64,000 bases of DNA, from the NCBI GenBank assembly GCA_963281255.1, contig OY725505.1, forward strand, positions 1,736,001 to 1,800,000. Reading direction: 5' to 3'. The stretch's first letter is position 1. Each line of letters opens with the position of its first letter. The stretch is from Aphrocallistes beatrix (lineage: Eukaryota; Porifera; Hexactinellida; Sceptrulophora; Aphrocallistidae). The translations under genes were made by a program, and so were the position numbers. Below the pieces are notes generated by a model. The model made no database searches. It saw only the letters and a list, made by a program, of their open reading frames with translations, and was not told where the DNA came from. Positions 33,597 to 44,640 of the stretch are shown piece after piece.

Positions 33597-34694
33597 TATT
33601 TATTAAATGATTTCAAATAATCAATCACCTAGTTACCAATATACATTATGGCGATGAATTTCCTCTTGTGAATCAGGTTGAAAATTTTACTTAGTGGGTT
33701 GAGCATTAGAAACCTTCAACTATTACAATTTGAATGCGTAAATTTCTAATCTTAACCAGACTCCTAGTATCACTTAGCGTTTGAATACATATCTCTAAAT
33801 GAAAAAATCGAATTTGATATCATTTTTTTGGGAAATAATGAGGTGTACAAATACCTTTGTCCGGGTAGTTGATAAAACCCAAATTCCTGATAAATAAAAA
33901 TTCCCACTCACTTTGAGTTCCAAGTTGATTCTAACAAATGTTTCATACATTTATGATAAATCATTCAAGTGATTCGCAAATATGTTCCAACCACAAAAAG
34001 TTAAGGCAGACAGTTTTCTCCAATTCTAACCAAAGCATTACATTCGTAATATATGATTTCCTATTTGTTGATAATACAGTTGATGTGATTATATGCAACC
34101 ACCTTGCAAATATTTCGAAATATTACGAAGTTATTGGATTCCCCTAATCGATCACATAGAATGAAATGTTATAGAACCATTGTATTGAATTCTTTCTTTG
34201 TTTGTATTTAAAGTTGCAAATATATCAATAACAATCCTTTAATTAAATGATGAATTGATAAAAACAAATTTCCCATCGGGAATATCAACCTTAAGTTCAA
34301 GTTTAATTCGATCTGAGAATAAGGCCCCTGTTAGAAGAGTATTCAGTTCCTTTGAATTCTTACCGGATAGAAGAACATTGAATACCGATCATAAGGACGT
34401 GCCCGATATAAGAACTTTCTACTCGAAAACAGTTGCAATATATCTTATCTAATTTATCCCGGTTATAAGAGAAATTAGACGTCTTTTGAATTCCTAACCA
34501 AAGTATATATAAACAAACTTCAGCCTACAATATATTAGAAAATCGGTGCCAAATGTATAAAAATAAATGATGATTTGACTTTTTCTGCTAAGGCTAAACT
34601 ATTTTCAAGTCAATCGTACATAATTCATGGAAATATAACGTTGTAGAACAAAGGAATGGAGAATGATGTAACATGAAAAATGTCAAATTTAATA
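33597..34694. other. Intronic stretch next to mL45 exon 1
   Basis: AT-rich. It has a few GGATAGAAGAAC/GATATAAGAAC-like words near 34366-34420 that resemble pogo MITE subterminal repeats, but no ends are visible. Confidence 0.35.
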
Positions 34695-34695
34695 C

Positions 34696-35288
34696 CTATA
34701 GGGAGAGTATAACTTTTTGAGGTGAGGAATTAAATCCAATGAACAAATATTTTCCAGGGTTTTCCAATCAGAATTGCATAATGAATATACAAATTTGTGA
34801 AAAATAACTGTTGCATCTTCAGATTTCAATATTTGTTGATTTATAAACCATAACTTTATTCTAATAGCAAAATGTAAAAACAAATTTTGAATTTTTCGAA
34901 ACAAATGTATAAAAGTCTCAGAGAAAAGCAATTTGTTATTCGGATCCAGGGGAATATAATGTGAAGGAATGATATGCATTGACTCTAAAAAAGTTGGACT
35001 TAAATCATTCAAGTTATCAGGTAGCCATACTCTCTGAAAGTTGTCAGGAAATGAAGATAAGTTGATGGACGTAAAATTGATTGAGGATTCTAAAAAAGTA
35101 ACAGTTTTCTGCTTTCGCAAGGATTTATTCCGTATTGGAAGTCGGTTTTTTTCTCGAATGGAATTTTCAATATTCTTAATTAGATTGGAATCAGGTGGAC
35201 GATCCCAATGAATTTGAGAAAATAATGAAGTCGTGACTTGACTAATAGAGACACATTCCAACATCGAAATAGGTCTAATTAAGATCAT
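34696..35288 (-). CDS. MRPL45: mL45, mitochondrial large ribosomal subunit protein, exon 1
   Basis: 197 codons plus two bases, from ATG at 35288 (an in-frame TAG lies two codons upstream) to the donor TATAG|GTATTA. The first half is poorly conserved linker. The segment from about residue 120 looks like the start of the Tim44-like fold: FRKIQNLFLHFAIRIKLWFI, then FHKFVYSLCNSDWKTLENIC and LDLIPHLKKL, matching in order the ECHLCLNNSDxxxLHTLVTEH-type segment of vertebrate mL45 as I recall it. Joined to exon 2 the protein is 305 residues, close to the vertebrate length of about 306. mL45 sits near the mitoribosome exit tunnel and helps anchor it to the inner membrane. The N-terminus is not a strong targeting peptide, so a non-canonical or upstream start is possible. 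Confidence 0.8.
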
Positions 35289-35710
35289 ATTCTATAATCT
35301 ACAACTAAATAAACTTGAATTAAAATACAATTATGTATAAAATGTGAACTTTAAAGGTTACAAACTCTAGTATTACAAATATGCATCACTAATCCTTGGA
35401 TCCCGGGATTAAGTATTACATCTTTAGGTAAATCCCAGGATAAAACACAGTACGAGAAAACAATGGCAGATACAGTCTGTTACATAATTATTTGCAATTA
35501 TATTTGACAAGGTTTTCTTAGAAGATTATTCATGGTCAACATTCTAAGTTAAGAGATATTATCTACATTGCTAAAATTCATATTGTATAGAAAATACATT
35601 TGAGTTGTCAACTATTTGACATCTGCACGTCATTGAGGACCAGTATGGTTTAAAAAAATTAGAATCTAGCCTGCTCCAGGTAGCCTCCAACATGTTCTTT
35701 AGCTCTGGAA

Positions 35711-35780
35711 TTGTGAACCTTTTAACCTTTTTGGTTGGCTAAAGCAATTCCTGCTTTAGCCAACCAAAAAAGGTTCACAA
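35711..35780. repeat. Near-loopless palindrome at the end of the Tc1 coding relic
   Basis: TTGTGAACCTTTTAACC…GGTTGGCTAAAGCA (35711-35746) and TGCTTTAGCCAACC…GGTTCACAA (35752-35780) are inverted copies with a 5-nt loop and one 6-nt indel. Confidence 0.9.
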
Positions 35781-36470
35781 TAGGATTGAGATCAGGGTTT
35801 TTGAAGTCCACGGAAGTACTTTGGGCACTTTTGAGCTCAGCCAATGCATGACCTTTATAGCGGTATTTTTAGGATCGTTATCTATTACGAGTTGCCAGTA
35901 ATTTTCAGGGAAAACGTAAGCCTGGGCAAGTAGATGACCTTGAAGGATGTCTGGAAATAAGGTACTATCCATATTTTGATTGAAAATACAAAGGGGAAGT
36001 CCCCAATGAATAGAATGCCGCCTATACGTTAATCTTTGGCGTATGTTTAGTCGTGGGAACACATCTTTCTCAATCTGATTTTGTCCACATTTTAATTTTA
36101 TCCCTGGAGAGCTATACCGACATCTCATCAGCAAAAACTGTCTTAGCTCATTATATCTTGGAGTATTTGAATTTCTTCGCCCATTATATACGATACAAAC
36201 GATTCTTATCGCTAAGCATCGGCCTCTTTGTCGGGTCTCTCTTAGATTAACTCAGATCTATCAAGGCCCGGCGTACTGTCTAGCAATATACTGGAATTAG
36301 ACCTCTACTGGCTAATGTTCTTAACGACAAATATAGTTTCTGCCTTATCTGTTGGCTAATTGAGTGTTTAATTCCATTCCTTAGAGAACTTGGCCTTCCA
36401 ACAACTTTTTGATATGAGATATCGATTCCTTTCGCAATTCTTGACCTAACATAATAAATTGTAGACAAGC
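35774..36470 (-). pseudogene. Tc1-like transposase relic (DD34E with E lost)
   Basis: On the minus strand: VVGRPSSLRNGIKHSISQQI near 36405 (GRPR and second HTH), QLVIDNDPKNTAIKVMHWLS near 35885 (second Asp), KNPDLNPIVNLF near 35795. The third catalytic residue would fall 34 residues after the second Asp, as in typical Tc1, but is Val. There are frameshifts between blocks. Confidence 0.8.
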
Positions 36471-37046
36471 TTAATTGGGTTTCAGCAATGTTTTAATAGT
36501 CTCTCTCTTCAGAAGTTGGGTCAATTCAAAGTGTATTGAGATAAATAAATTGTAGAATATAGATGAGAAAAGCTAAATTAATACAGTAATACCGGAAATG
36601 ACGTCACTATATTCTCATATAGAGCAATAAAATTTTTGAGGGATGACAGAGTTCCTAGTTCAATCTTAATTTTGTAATACTTGGTTATACAGTACTAAAA
36701 AAAGCAATATATTGGAGTATAAGAGATCAAAATTTCCTAATATGGTCAAATCCATTACAAGCTAGAATTCCAAATAATTATGTAACAGACTGTAGTTCAG
36801 CATTCAATCGATTTGATAACTGAGTAGGCATACATATTTGTCTATTTAGTACTATGTATTAGAAATCAAATTAAGAATATAAATATCAGATTATAAGCAT
36901 AATTACAAGGCAGAATTTACATTGTTTACAAAAGTAGAAAATATATTTAAAATATTTTTAGAAGTATCGCAATATTATATACAAATCTAAAAAAATATTT
37001 CTTCTATAATAACTGTACCAAACAATCAGAGCCAATTGAAATAAAT

Positions 37047-39109
37047 TCAATTTGAATTACTTTGAAGATATGCAAATAATTGCAAATCAATATTTAATTC
37101 ATCTATTTCCACACATTTTTGGTTCAACTTATAAAGTAATTCATTGTTTATAAGGATTAATTCAGCTTTGCTCCGTTTAAGCATAATTATTTCGCTTTTT
37201 AATTGTCCCTTTTCTAAAATAAGATTTTGGTTCAATGTTTGCAAATGTTGTAACTGCTGGTTTAACAAGGTAACCTGTTCAGGAAAATTTAAATCCATTA
37301 ATTCGAATTTCGAATTTTGGGGTAGCACAAGTGACTTTGATCTGACGATAGTTGAGCACAGTGTATCAGGAAGAATAGGAGTTTGATTAATAACATCATC
37401 TGATTTAAGTTCAGAGTTCTGACAACCGCAAAATGGTCGATCCGTATTTCTAAAAACACTTTGATTTTCAGGTGAATTAGTAAAGGAAGAATCCGAAAAC
37501 CCTAAAGAACTTCGACATTGCAATGCGGTATCAGGAGGTAATGAATCGAGAACTAACGTTGTAAAAGAAGTTTCATCTAGTGAAACACAAATATTACCTG
37601 GCTTCAAACATTTAGGAGGAGTGTTATCAATCTTAGCTAAAGCAACACTTCTACTTTTTACACTTTCAGCTCTATTTCGAAAGTTAGAAAAAGTTGAGTC
37701 ATAAATGAATGATTTACTTCCCTCAGGGCTAGAACATTTACATGATAGCATATGACTGGCGTATTTTATGGTTGAGGGTTCTGAGTGGCTAAGTTTATCC
37801 AATGGTAAACTATTATTATCTCCATCTACTCCCTTGTTGTATAAATTAAATAAATCACTTGCATCGGAAACTAAACTCGTTCGTTTATTTCCAGAAAAAG
37901 ATGAATTATAAACATTTGAATATCCACTCGCGCTATCTTTCTTAACCTTAAACAGTGTATTAAGCTTTTTGCGTAATGAGTTTGAATAACCTCGATTCTC
38001 AAAATTATAGATTTTATCAGCTGATTTCATATTTTGTAATGATTTCGTGTTGAATTTTTCTATTAATTTTTCGAGTAACTGTGTACGAGTTCTGCAATCC
38101 AAATTAAATAACTTTGGAGTTTTCATAGCTGAAATTTCGCCATTTATTAACTTGGTGAATAGAAATATGCGAAATTCTTCCCCAGAAAGGTATACAGGTG
38201 GATGTGGTAATAGAGGATTAAAACTTGCACAGTCTTGGTTGGCAATTAAAGAAACCTTGTAAAGTGTTTGATTGAATGCATCTTTGACTGCCTGAATGAT
38301 AAAGATGACCATCAAAAAATGTGACTTAAATGTTCCAGGAACATATACAGAGCCCTCCTCTTGAAATATAATAGCTACAATATCATTACCGATATGCCGT
38401 TTTCTCTGAATCTGTTGTGGATCAGTTTCATCATAAGGTAACATGGAAGAGATATGGAACATAATCTCTCTACCTTGAAAAGTGGTATAAACGCTATGAG
38501 TCCCTGTAAGCTCATGCTTTGTATCTAGACCACCGGAAAAAGCTTTGAAATTTTTTAGAGAGACAACTTCGCCTAGAAAACTAAGAAACTCGGAAAAATG
38601 ACAGGATGTAGTTTGATTACTTAGTATCTCCTCCTCCGTAGTTTGTCCCGGTTTCTGATATAAAACGCCTATCTTATGCTGGTAGTTGATCGTATGAAGA
38701 TCGTATTCCTCAATATATTCCGGAGCATCAAATAACAATACACGCTGCAAATGTTTTATATTCAACCTAGATTCGATATTTTCAGCAATTTGAACTGGAG
38801 AGGGGTGAGGAGGAAGAAAATCTTCGGAAATGACTTTGTATAAGGTCCCACCAACCAGACGTAATAAAACATCGTACTGCTTCATCCCATTTCTATCACT
38901 AAATTTGATGGAAACAACAAGTGGTCCATGTTCCTCGTCACGAGTAAAATAATTGGAATGCTTAGTTGATTTAAAAGCACTCGCATAAACAAAAGGGAGT
39001 TTATCTTCTTCGATAGATATAAACTCTAGATCTATATCCGTGGGTACCCAATGTCCGTGAGAATCTTTGCCATTTTCATGGAGCAATCCTTCTATCCAAT
39101 AACTGGAGT
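37047..39109 (-). CDS. Rap GTPase-activating protein (Rap1GAP/SIPA1 family), last coding exon
   Basis: A single open exon of 2,063 bp. By analogy it stimulates GTP hydrolysis on Rap small GTPases at membranes and junctions. From the exon start: SSYWIEG (the segment just before the GAP domain in Rap1GAP), then the RapGAP domain, about 150-360 in the open frame. Key blocks are KIGVLYQKPGQTTEEEI, FSGGLDTKHELTGTHSVYTT, REIMFHISSMLPY and QRKRHIGNDIVAIIFQEEG. The Asn of HIGND (about residue 249) is the catalytic Asn thumb. KLINGE marks the domain end. A Ser-rich middle follows, then a C-terminal heptad region (QVTLLNQQLQHLQTLNQNLI onward, about 620-690) likely to form a coiled coil, as in SIPA1. 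No PDZ domain is seen. The frame runs on upstream to 39131, but MMISASL reads through a splice acceptor. 5' exons, including any GoLoco motif, were not found. Confidence 0.9.
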
Positions 39110-39128
39110 CTAAAGAAGCAGAAATCAT
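39108..39128 (-). other. 3' splice acceptor of the RapGAP exon
   Basis: On the minus strand TTTCTGCTTCTTTAG precedes ACTCCAGTTATTGG. It is a pyrimidine-rich tract ending in AG at 39111-39110, just before the conserved YWIEG codons. It argues against using the ATG at 39128 as the start. Confidence 0.7.
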
Positions 39129-39131
39129 CAC

Positions 39132-40387
39132 TTAATGCTAATATTTAACGAATTCTTCTATAAAATAGCATTGAGAGTGGGCAGTTTCAAAAATTTTGAT
39201 CACAAAAAACATTACATAATAGTGAACACTAAATCATAGAAATTAAAATAGAAAAATATGGAACTAAAATAACTGAATGTTCGCAAAAGACAGAGTAATT
39301 AATTAAGGTCATTCTCAAGAAAAAGTCGCATAAATTGAAAAAACATTGTTTTAGCCCTTATTTTCGGATTTCGAATTACCCTTGATTGCAAATTTCGATT
39401 AAAATTATAAAATTTGGCCAAATATAGTCCAATGACTCTAATGGAGCGCCAATTGTCAATGGGGGCAGTTTTTACCCTTCTGGGCTTATTGTGGAAGACC
39501 TTTCTCAAGTTGTATATGAAGCAGTGATTTATTTTATTTTTACACTGAAGTATACATCTATTTTCACTGGAAAAAAATAATTAGTCTCTATGATATATAC
39601 GGGTTTGAAAACATCTTGCACAGTGAGTACCACGTTTGAGCACAAAAAATTGAATCGTGTCAAGCATACGTGTCGCATGACACAATTTAGTATTAGAGAA
39701 GCCTAGGGGACTAGAGAAGAAAAAATAAAAAATTAATTTTTGAAATAAAAAGATCGATTCTAGCTTAATGATATGGACCTCAAAAGTGATTTGGCCCGAT
39801 TGGAAATTATATAATACAAAGAAAGATATAAAAGAAAGTTAAGGCCACCCAGGGCCTAGAATTTATTTTTGCTATATTTCAATTTCATAATTAAGTTACT
39901 TCACTCAGTAGTCTAGGATCAATATTATGCAATCAATTTGCTCCTATATCATATATCCACCTCTCTAGGGTTATGGTTCCAAATTACGTAATACTAAATT
40001 CCTATACCATCGATTTCGTAGATATGCATGATCCACCAACTCATATGTTATTCAATTCATTGTTCTCAGGTGTTTATTATGCAATATATAGGCTAAGGAA
40101 ACTTGACTACTAGAATGGACTTTCATGATTTAATATCTAAAAATAAATTGACCTCATAATTTGATATCGAGAGCAAAATATACTAAAATAGCAGAAATTT
40201 AATGGTTTCAATATGTATTGTGGTCAATAATAGAACTTTCACTATACTTCTTGTAGTCAAGGTTGCTTATTATATGAATAGTTTAATTGTTTAAATGCTA
40301 AGATATATCTCACTTACTTTTTCTGAAAAAGGCTACACAATGTAGCAAACTGCATTATTTTTGAATATATTTTATCATTGTTTATAT
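39132..40387. other. Upstream of the RapGAP exon, no clear feature
   Basis: Probably intron. A 69-residue minus-strand frame at 39508-39299 has no recognisable family. No GoLoco-like sequence was identified. Confidence 0.4.
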
Positions 40388-40566
40388 CAGTGGTCTTCAA
40401 ACTGGGGTACGCGAGGCTTCTCATGGGGGTACGCGAGCTCTCTTTGAGACGAGTCTGTTAAGTATGTTATATCTCATTCAACCATAATTTCTCCTTACTT
40501 GGGGGTACGCGTAAAGTTAAAAAAATAGCCAGGGGGTACGCTGGGAAAAAAGTTTGAAGACCACTG
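40388..40566. mobile_element. hAT MITE, 179 bp, perfect 8-bp TSD
   Basis: Ends CAGTGGTCTTCAAACT and AGTTTGAAGACCACTG, flanked by GTTTATAT at 40380-40387 and 40567-40574. The inside repeats GGGGTACGCG. The ends and TSD length identify the hAT superfamily. Confidence 0.95.
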
Positions 40567-40676
40567 GTTTATATCATACTCTCTATTATTATTATTGAGT
40601 TTTTCAACTTAATTCAATGCACGATTATCAAAAGAATGAATTTGCTCATGATACATGCAGAAACAATACGGAAAGA

Positions 40677-42227
40677 CTACGTACAGTCAAAACAATTCCA
40701 TTCAGGGAGATCTTGAACATCTTCAATATTTAGGCCGAGACATTTGACATGATACCAAAGATCGCAAATGTTACACAGGATCCAATCGATTACTACATAC
40801 GTACCAAAAACAATACGGGTGACCCTGATGACTTGGAGGTTTTTGAATAGGAAGACGTGTTCGATTTCAAGTTGAACTGAATACAGATGAGAATAGTTTG
40901 CTTGACAGGTTTTCTGATGTTTTTCAATGAAAGTATTGTAATCTGCAGCTGAGGTCGAATTTGATTTCAGTTTATTCTCGTATAAAGTGCAAATGTGACA
41001 TGAATTGCATCCAATCCCATACGAAATAACCTGAGCAGTGTCGACAGCTATTGCAGACTCAAAACAATAACGGCTAAAACCCCCGCCTGCCTTACCTCTA
41101 CGCATCTGGCAACACCCGTCGTAGGAGGCAGGCTTTCATCCAGGCGTACTGTGCGCGCCTAGAGGCACGTCCAGTACGCCTACTTTGGCGCGTGGCATAA
41201 AAAGTATACAAAAATGCTATATAAAAATGAGTCTAGGCGCGTAGAAAAATGATGACGTCCATTTAGGCGTATGACTTTGGAAAGCTGGATGAAACCCTGG
41301 TAGGAGGCAACAATGCGAACATGAGAAGCCGATGGGTCAACTGATTGTAATATACGTAAACGATCTCTTGTACTATCCATGGAAAGATTCGCCACGTATT
41401 CTGCAGCCAAAACAATAGACTTCTGTGCCAAATTGAATGTTTGTGTCACGGGGAGGAGGCAAATTGAGGGAAGCATGATAAATACTGAGTCCTTGGTGAC
41501 CAATACCAGCTAATCTCCCACCTAAAATAGAAGAGTAAACCATGTCGTTCTATTTACAGATCGTATTTTCTCCGATGTTGAGCTTGATGTTAGCAAACCG
41601 ACCACTGACACTCCAAAATGACCTGTAATCTTGGCACTGAGAACATCTCAAGTTTAGAAAACAACCAGCGATCTTGCTTTGTGCATATAATTCCAGTTTA
41701 CCAATCTGACAAGCACGAAACACAGCTATTTCTGTCAGAATAACCTGTAATCGAGAGGTATTGATGACGATATTCCCATTAATTGGTGAAAAATTTGAAT
41801 GTGTGGTTGGACCTTCTTATTCCACACATTGTTCTAACTTCATTCGACGAGGAGCAGGCGAGGTTTGAAGCAATCTTTTGGTAAGTTTGCTTGATGCCAT
41901 TGTTGGAATGTTCTCATTGTCAGAATTGGAAGACATCGTTTCACTTTGTTTGGAAGCAGTGCGACTACTAGTGTAGCGATTCCCCTTGAACTTTCTCTTC
42001 CGTGAGTGTGGTATAACTCTACGCTTAGCTTTCGGAGTCGGAAACTTGAAAGACTTGAGTTGTTGGGAACATGACACGAGATTAGGGGTATCCTGGGAGG
42101 ACCACTCATCGATAACATTTTGAGAACTATCAGGTTGAGAACTGATAGCAACGTTTAAAATATTGCAAACAGATTTTTCATCACTAGATGATACAAAATC
42201 TGGATCTAGAACGTTTTTCGATTCCAT
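40677..42227 (-). pseudogene. Mutator-like transposase (PF20700 type as recalled) with C-terminal PHD finger, interrupted
   Basis: Minus strand, in order: a basic, Ser-rich N-terminus from ATG at 42227 to a stop after KLEQCVE (41817). Then LQVILTEIAVFRACQIGKLE and NLRCSQCQDY (zinc-binding Cys pair). Then a stop, LAGIGHQGLSIYHASLNLP, a one-base C-run frameshift, and FNLAQKSIVLAAEYVANLSM. Then HVRIVASY, interrupted by a 171-bp hAT MITE (41129-41299). Downstream are DGCCQMRRGK, YCFESAIAVDTAQVISYGIG, CNSCHICTLYENKL and IEKHQKTCQANYS, the VSYDGTWxxRG…TGxVLDY…CxxC pattern of this family. It ends ILCNICDLWYHVKCLGLNIE…WNCFDC, a PHD finger. The chain is far shorter than full Mutator-like proteins and cannot be functional. 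Confidence 0.75.
41129..41299. mobile_element. hAT MITE, 171 bp, perfect 8-bp TSD, inside the Mutator-like relic
   Basis: Ends CAGGCTTTCATCCAG and CTGGATGAAACCCTG, flanked by GTAGGAGG at 41121-41128 and 41300-41307. Removing it with one TSD rejoins the transposase frame at VASY-DG. The interior is GC-richer, with repeated GGCGTAC/GGCGCG words. Confidence 0.95.
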
Positions 42228-43368
42228 TGGTTCAGTGAAAGAGCATATTCAGGATTACAAATTATGATATTGTTGTAACTGAAATATATTTCAAAATATT
42301 TATGAAATCTACGGATATTTTAATATCGTTGTAATAACTTGAATATTCATTTATGTAGTAATATAATATTATTCAAATACGTATAAGGATGGATGCTATT
42401 ACATTCATATTTTGAAATGGATATTATGTACTTTATACAAGTAATTGAATATTTTTTTATTAGTCTGTAATAATGTAAGGGTAAAGTCAAATTGTGAAAG
42501 TGACGGAAACATTCTATTAGAGTCTCTACCTGAAAGTAAACAGTATAACTACTGAGCAATTTAGAGCATTCGGTATAGAACAATCGGCCAATACATATTT
42601 ACTATACTGAATCTAAAAATCACTGTAAGTAACCTTGTAAATATACAATATACAAATTTGGATAAATTCAGAAAAAAAATGAATTCGGCCGGTTATTTAA
42701 AATCGTCATATTGAAATTAATACGGAATATTTTGAAAAGATAATCAAGGGAATTAATTTGAAAATCTGTACGGTAGTATTAAAAGTATTCCGTGTATAAC
42801 TTCTATTATAGTAACACCAAGTTTATTGAACGAACAGATTCTGAGAACGAAATCATCAAGTTTGGGAGGATTGTCATTTTACCTATAAGTGAATATCACA
42901 AATCCACAAGTCCTTATTTATCCATGGTTTATAACAACATTAAGTTAATATTAACTATATAAATTCATTATTATCTATTTTGGAATAGATTATTCGGTAC
43001 AAAAAAGTCAGGTTTGTAAAGATTATACATGTCAGTTTTTTTCCAAAAATTCTCAGACTTTTACATTTTGATCAATGCACAGTGGCACGAAACCTCATTT
43101 TGGTGGTATTGACACTTTTTGTTGATGATAGGGTATAAAAAAGTATTATTGACCTATAGGTTATCGAACCTATTAATTCTATTGAGATGTTCAGAAATTT
43201 TGTAAGGCTTCAGATTCTATATGACGTCATCGCAGTTATGCTACAATTAACAAGATATTTGTAAATTGCAATATATCCAAAATAATGAGATGTTTAATCA
43301 TCTTCTGGCAAGATAAGTGAATTTACAAATCACTAATAACTTCAATTAAACACGCTAGCGTCTGAGAT
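42228..43368. other. No recognisable feature
   Basis: Very AT-rich, without repeat ends or coding similarity that I can support. Confidence 0.4.
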
Positions 43369-43599
43369 TTATTTTTTATCCTTAGTTAAATAAGAGGAGT
43401 GGGTCATTCTGACACAGCAATCGGGTAAAACATCCTCAATGTTATCTTCAAGGCTGTACTTGTGAGATAAAATTTCTCTATATCGACGGATTAACTTATT
43501 ACTCGCTTTAAGACCTTCTTCCGATAATTGTTCTAACTCTAATCCATTATTGAATCTTGAGATTATGTCTGGTGTGTGTGTTAGTCTTATAATTTCCAA
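43369..43599 (-). pseudogene. C-terminal fragment of an uncharacterised TE protein
   Basis: 76 residues containing NGLELEQLSEEGLKASNKLI, RRYREILSHKYSLEDNIEDV and LPDC. The LSEExxEAxNKxxRxxRExxxRKxSxxxN pattern recurs in many invertebrate uncharacterised, transposon-derived proteins as I remember them. The rest of the protein was not found, and the next element begins about 1 kb away. Confidence 0.5.
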
Positions 43600-44244
43600 T
43601 TGCTAATCAACCATAAAATAAAATTTGGAAAATTTTCAACCTATTTTTGAAGGATTTAACGGCGGTCGATTGGAAAAAACATTCAAATGGTTATTAGGGT
43701 AAAGTTGGGTAGAGCTGAAAATTATTTTATACATTCCAGATCGACTACTCAACAATAAAATATCAAAGTTTCAACTCGCAACAATAGGCAAAATTAGTAC
43801 TGATACTTTAAGAGATGATGAAAAAGAATTGAATTCATAAAAATTACAATGGTTTCATACTAAAAATATTTGCATCCCACTGTACATTCTTGTTTATTTA
43901 AGTATTGCATCTTAAAGAGAGCTCAAAATAGTACATAGTTGATAGCCCATAATCATGCCTTGACTCAATTTTTGTTGAATAAGAATTTGAATTCCAAACT
44001 CAACTTTTGAACACTAAGAATTTCTAATTTTATCTATTGTGGTTACTTGACTTTGGAATGCCAAAATTAAAGAACAAGACTGTCTAAAGCAAATAGTTTT
44101 GATGAATTTCTAGGTTCTCATATTATTAGAATATGGTAAACAGCTTTTTAGACAAATTGAAGAGTATGAAATTTAATGCTAATGCAACCGATCGTGCCAT
44201 TGTGCCATGGTCCAATTATAAACGGAAAAAAGTAAAACTTTCCA

Positions 44245-44440
44245 ATGCGAATATTTTTATCCATGGCTATGGCGGCATTGAGTTCTGGCCCTCAGACGAA
44301 AATTTTGATTCGTCACTGAATGGTGACGTCGTTGTCACCTTTTATATAATTGGAAATTTCAGTTTTCACACAACTCTGCCATTTTAGGTGATCGAATTGC
44401 TGAGAATTTATTGTAGGTGTATATTAATCTGCCGCACCAG
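44245..44440 (+). repeat. Old family A fragment
   Basis: Diverged match to the family A body (GACGAAAATTTTGATTCGTC, GACGTCGTTGTCACC, CCATTTTAGGTGAT). Both ends are missing. Confidence 0.6.
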
Positions 44441-44544
44441 CTGAGTCCGCCATCCACCAAATATGATTAGTCATTAATCCGCTATTATATCATTATTGCG
44501 CATCATGAATCAAAAACATTAACTATATTTTATATAGTAGTTCA

Positions 44545-44640
44545 AACAACATATGTAGATCAACCAGATATAGATCAAACAACAGATTTAGGCCCACCGG
44601 CAACTGTAGGTCCGCCAACGAGCAAATGTAGGCACGGGTG
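44545..44640. repeat. Short minisatellite (TGTAG-CCAAC units)
   Basis: Imperfect units of roughly 18-20 nt (GTAGATCAACCAG, TTAGGCCCACCGG, GTAGGTCCGCCAACG, GTAGGCACG). Similar units continue at 47780-47830 on the other side of the transposon, so the transposon appears to have landed inside the array. Confidence 0.5.

Larger units (their letters stand above)
9940..34695 (-). other. MRPL45: Giant TE-filled intron of mL45 (24,756 bp)
   Basis: Donor TATAG|GTATTA (GT at 34695-34694) and acceptor CTTTTAG|A (AG at 9941-9940) are read on the minus strand. Exon phases agree and the joined protein follows mL45 without gap. The intron holds family A copies, hAT and pogo-like MITEs, a LINE, Tc1/mariner elements and a 5.1-kb KDZ-type transposon. 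No other host exon is apparent in it. Confidence 0.85.
35473..36792 (-). mobile_element. Tc1-like element between RapGAP and mL45, defective
   Basis: Ends CAGTCTGTTACATAATTATT (35473) and AATAATTATGTAACAGACTG (to 36792), TA on both sides (35471-35472, 36793-36794). 1,320 bp. Its edge lies 184 bp upstream of the mL45 start codon and 254 bp beyond the RapGAP stop. Confidence 0.9.

Noticed and set aside
37047..39131. Using the whole open frame from 39131 as the RapGAP protein
   Set aside because: The first codon is GTG, and the first residues read through a pyrimidine tract and AG just before conserved residues, so an upstream exon is more likely.
39299..39508. 69-residue minus-strand frame as the missing RapGAP exon
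   Set aside because: Contains no GoLoco-like motif and does not resemble the Rap1GAP N-terminus; basic, low-information sequence.
44136..44387. 84-residue plus-strand frame as a gene
   Set aside because: Its second half is an old family A copy.
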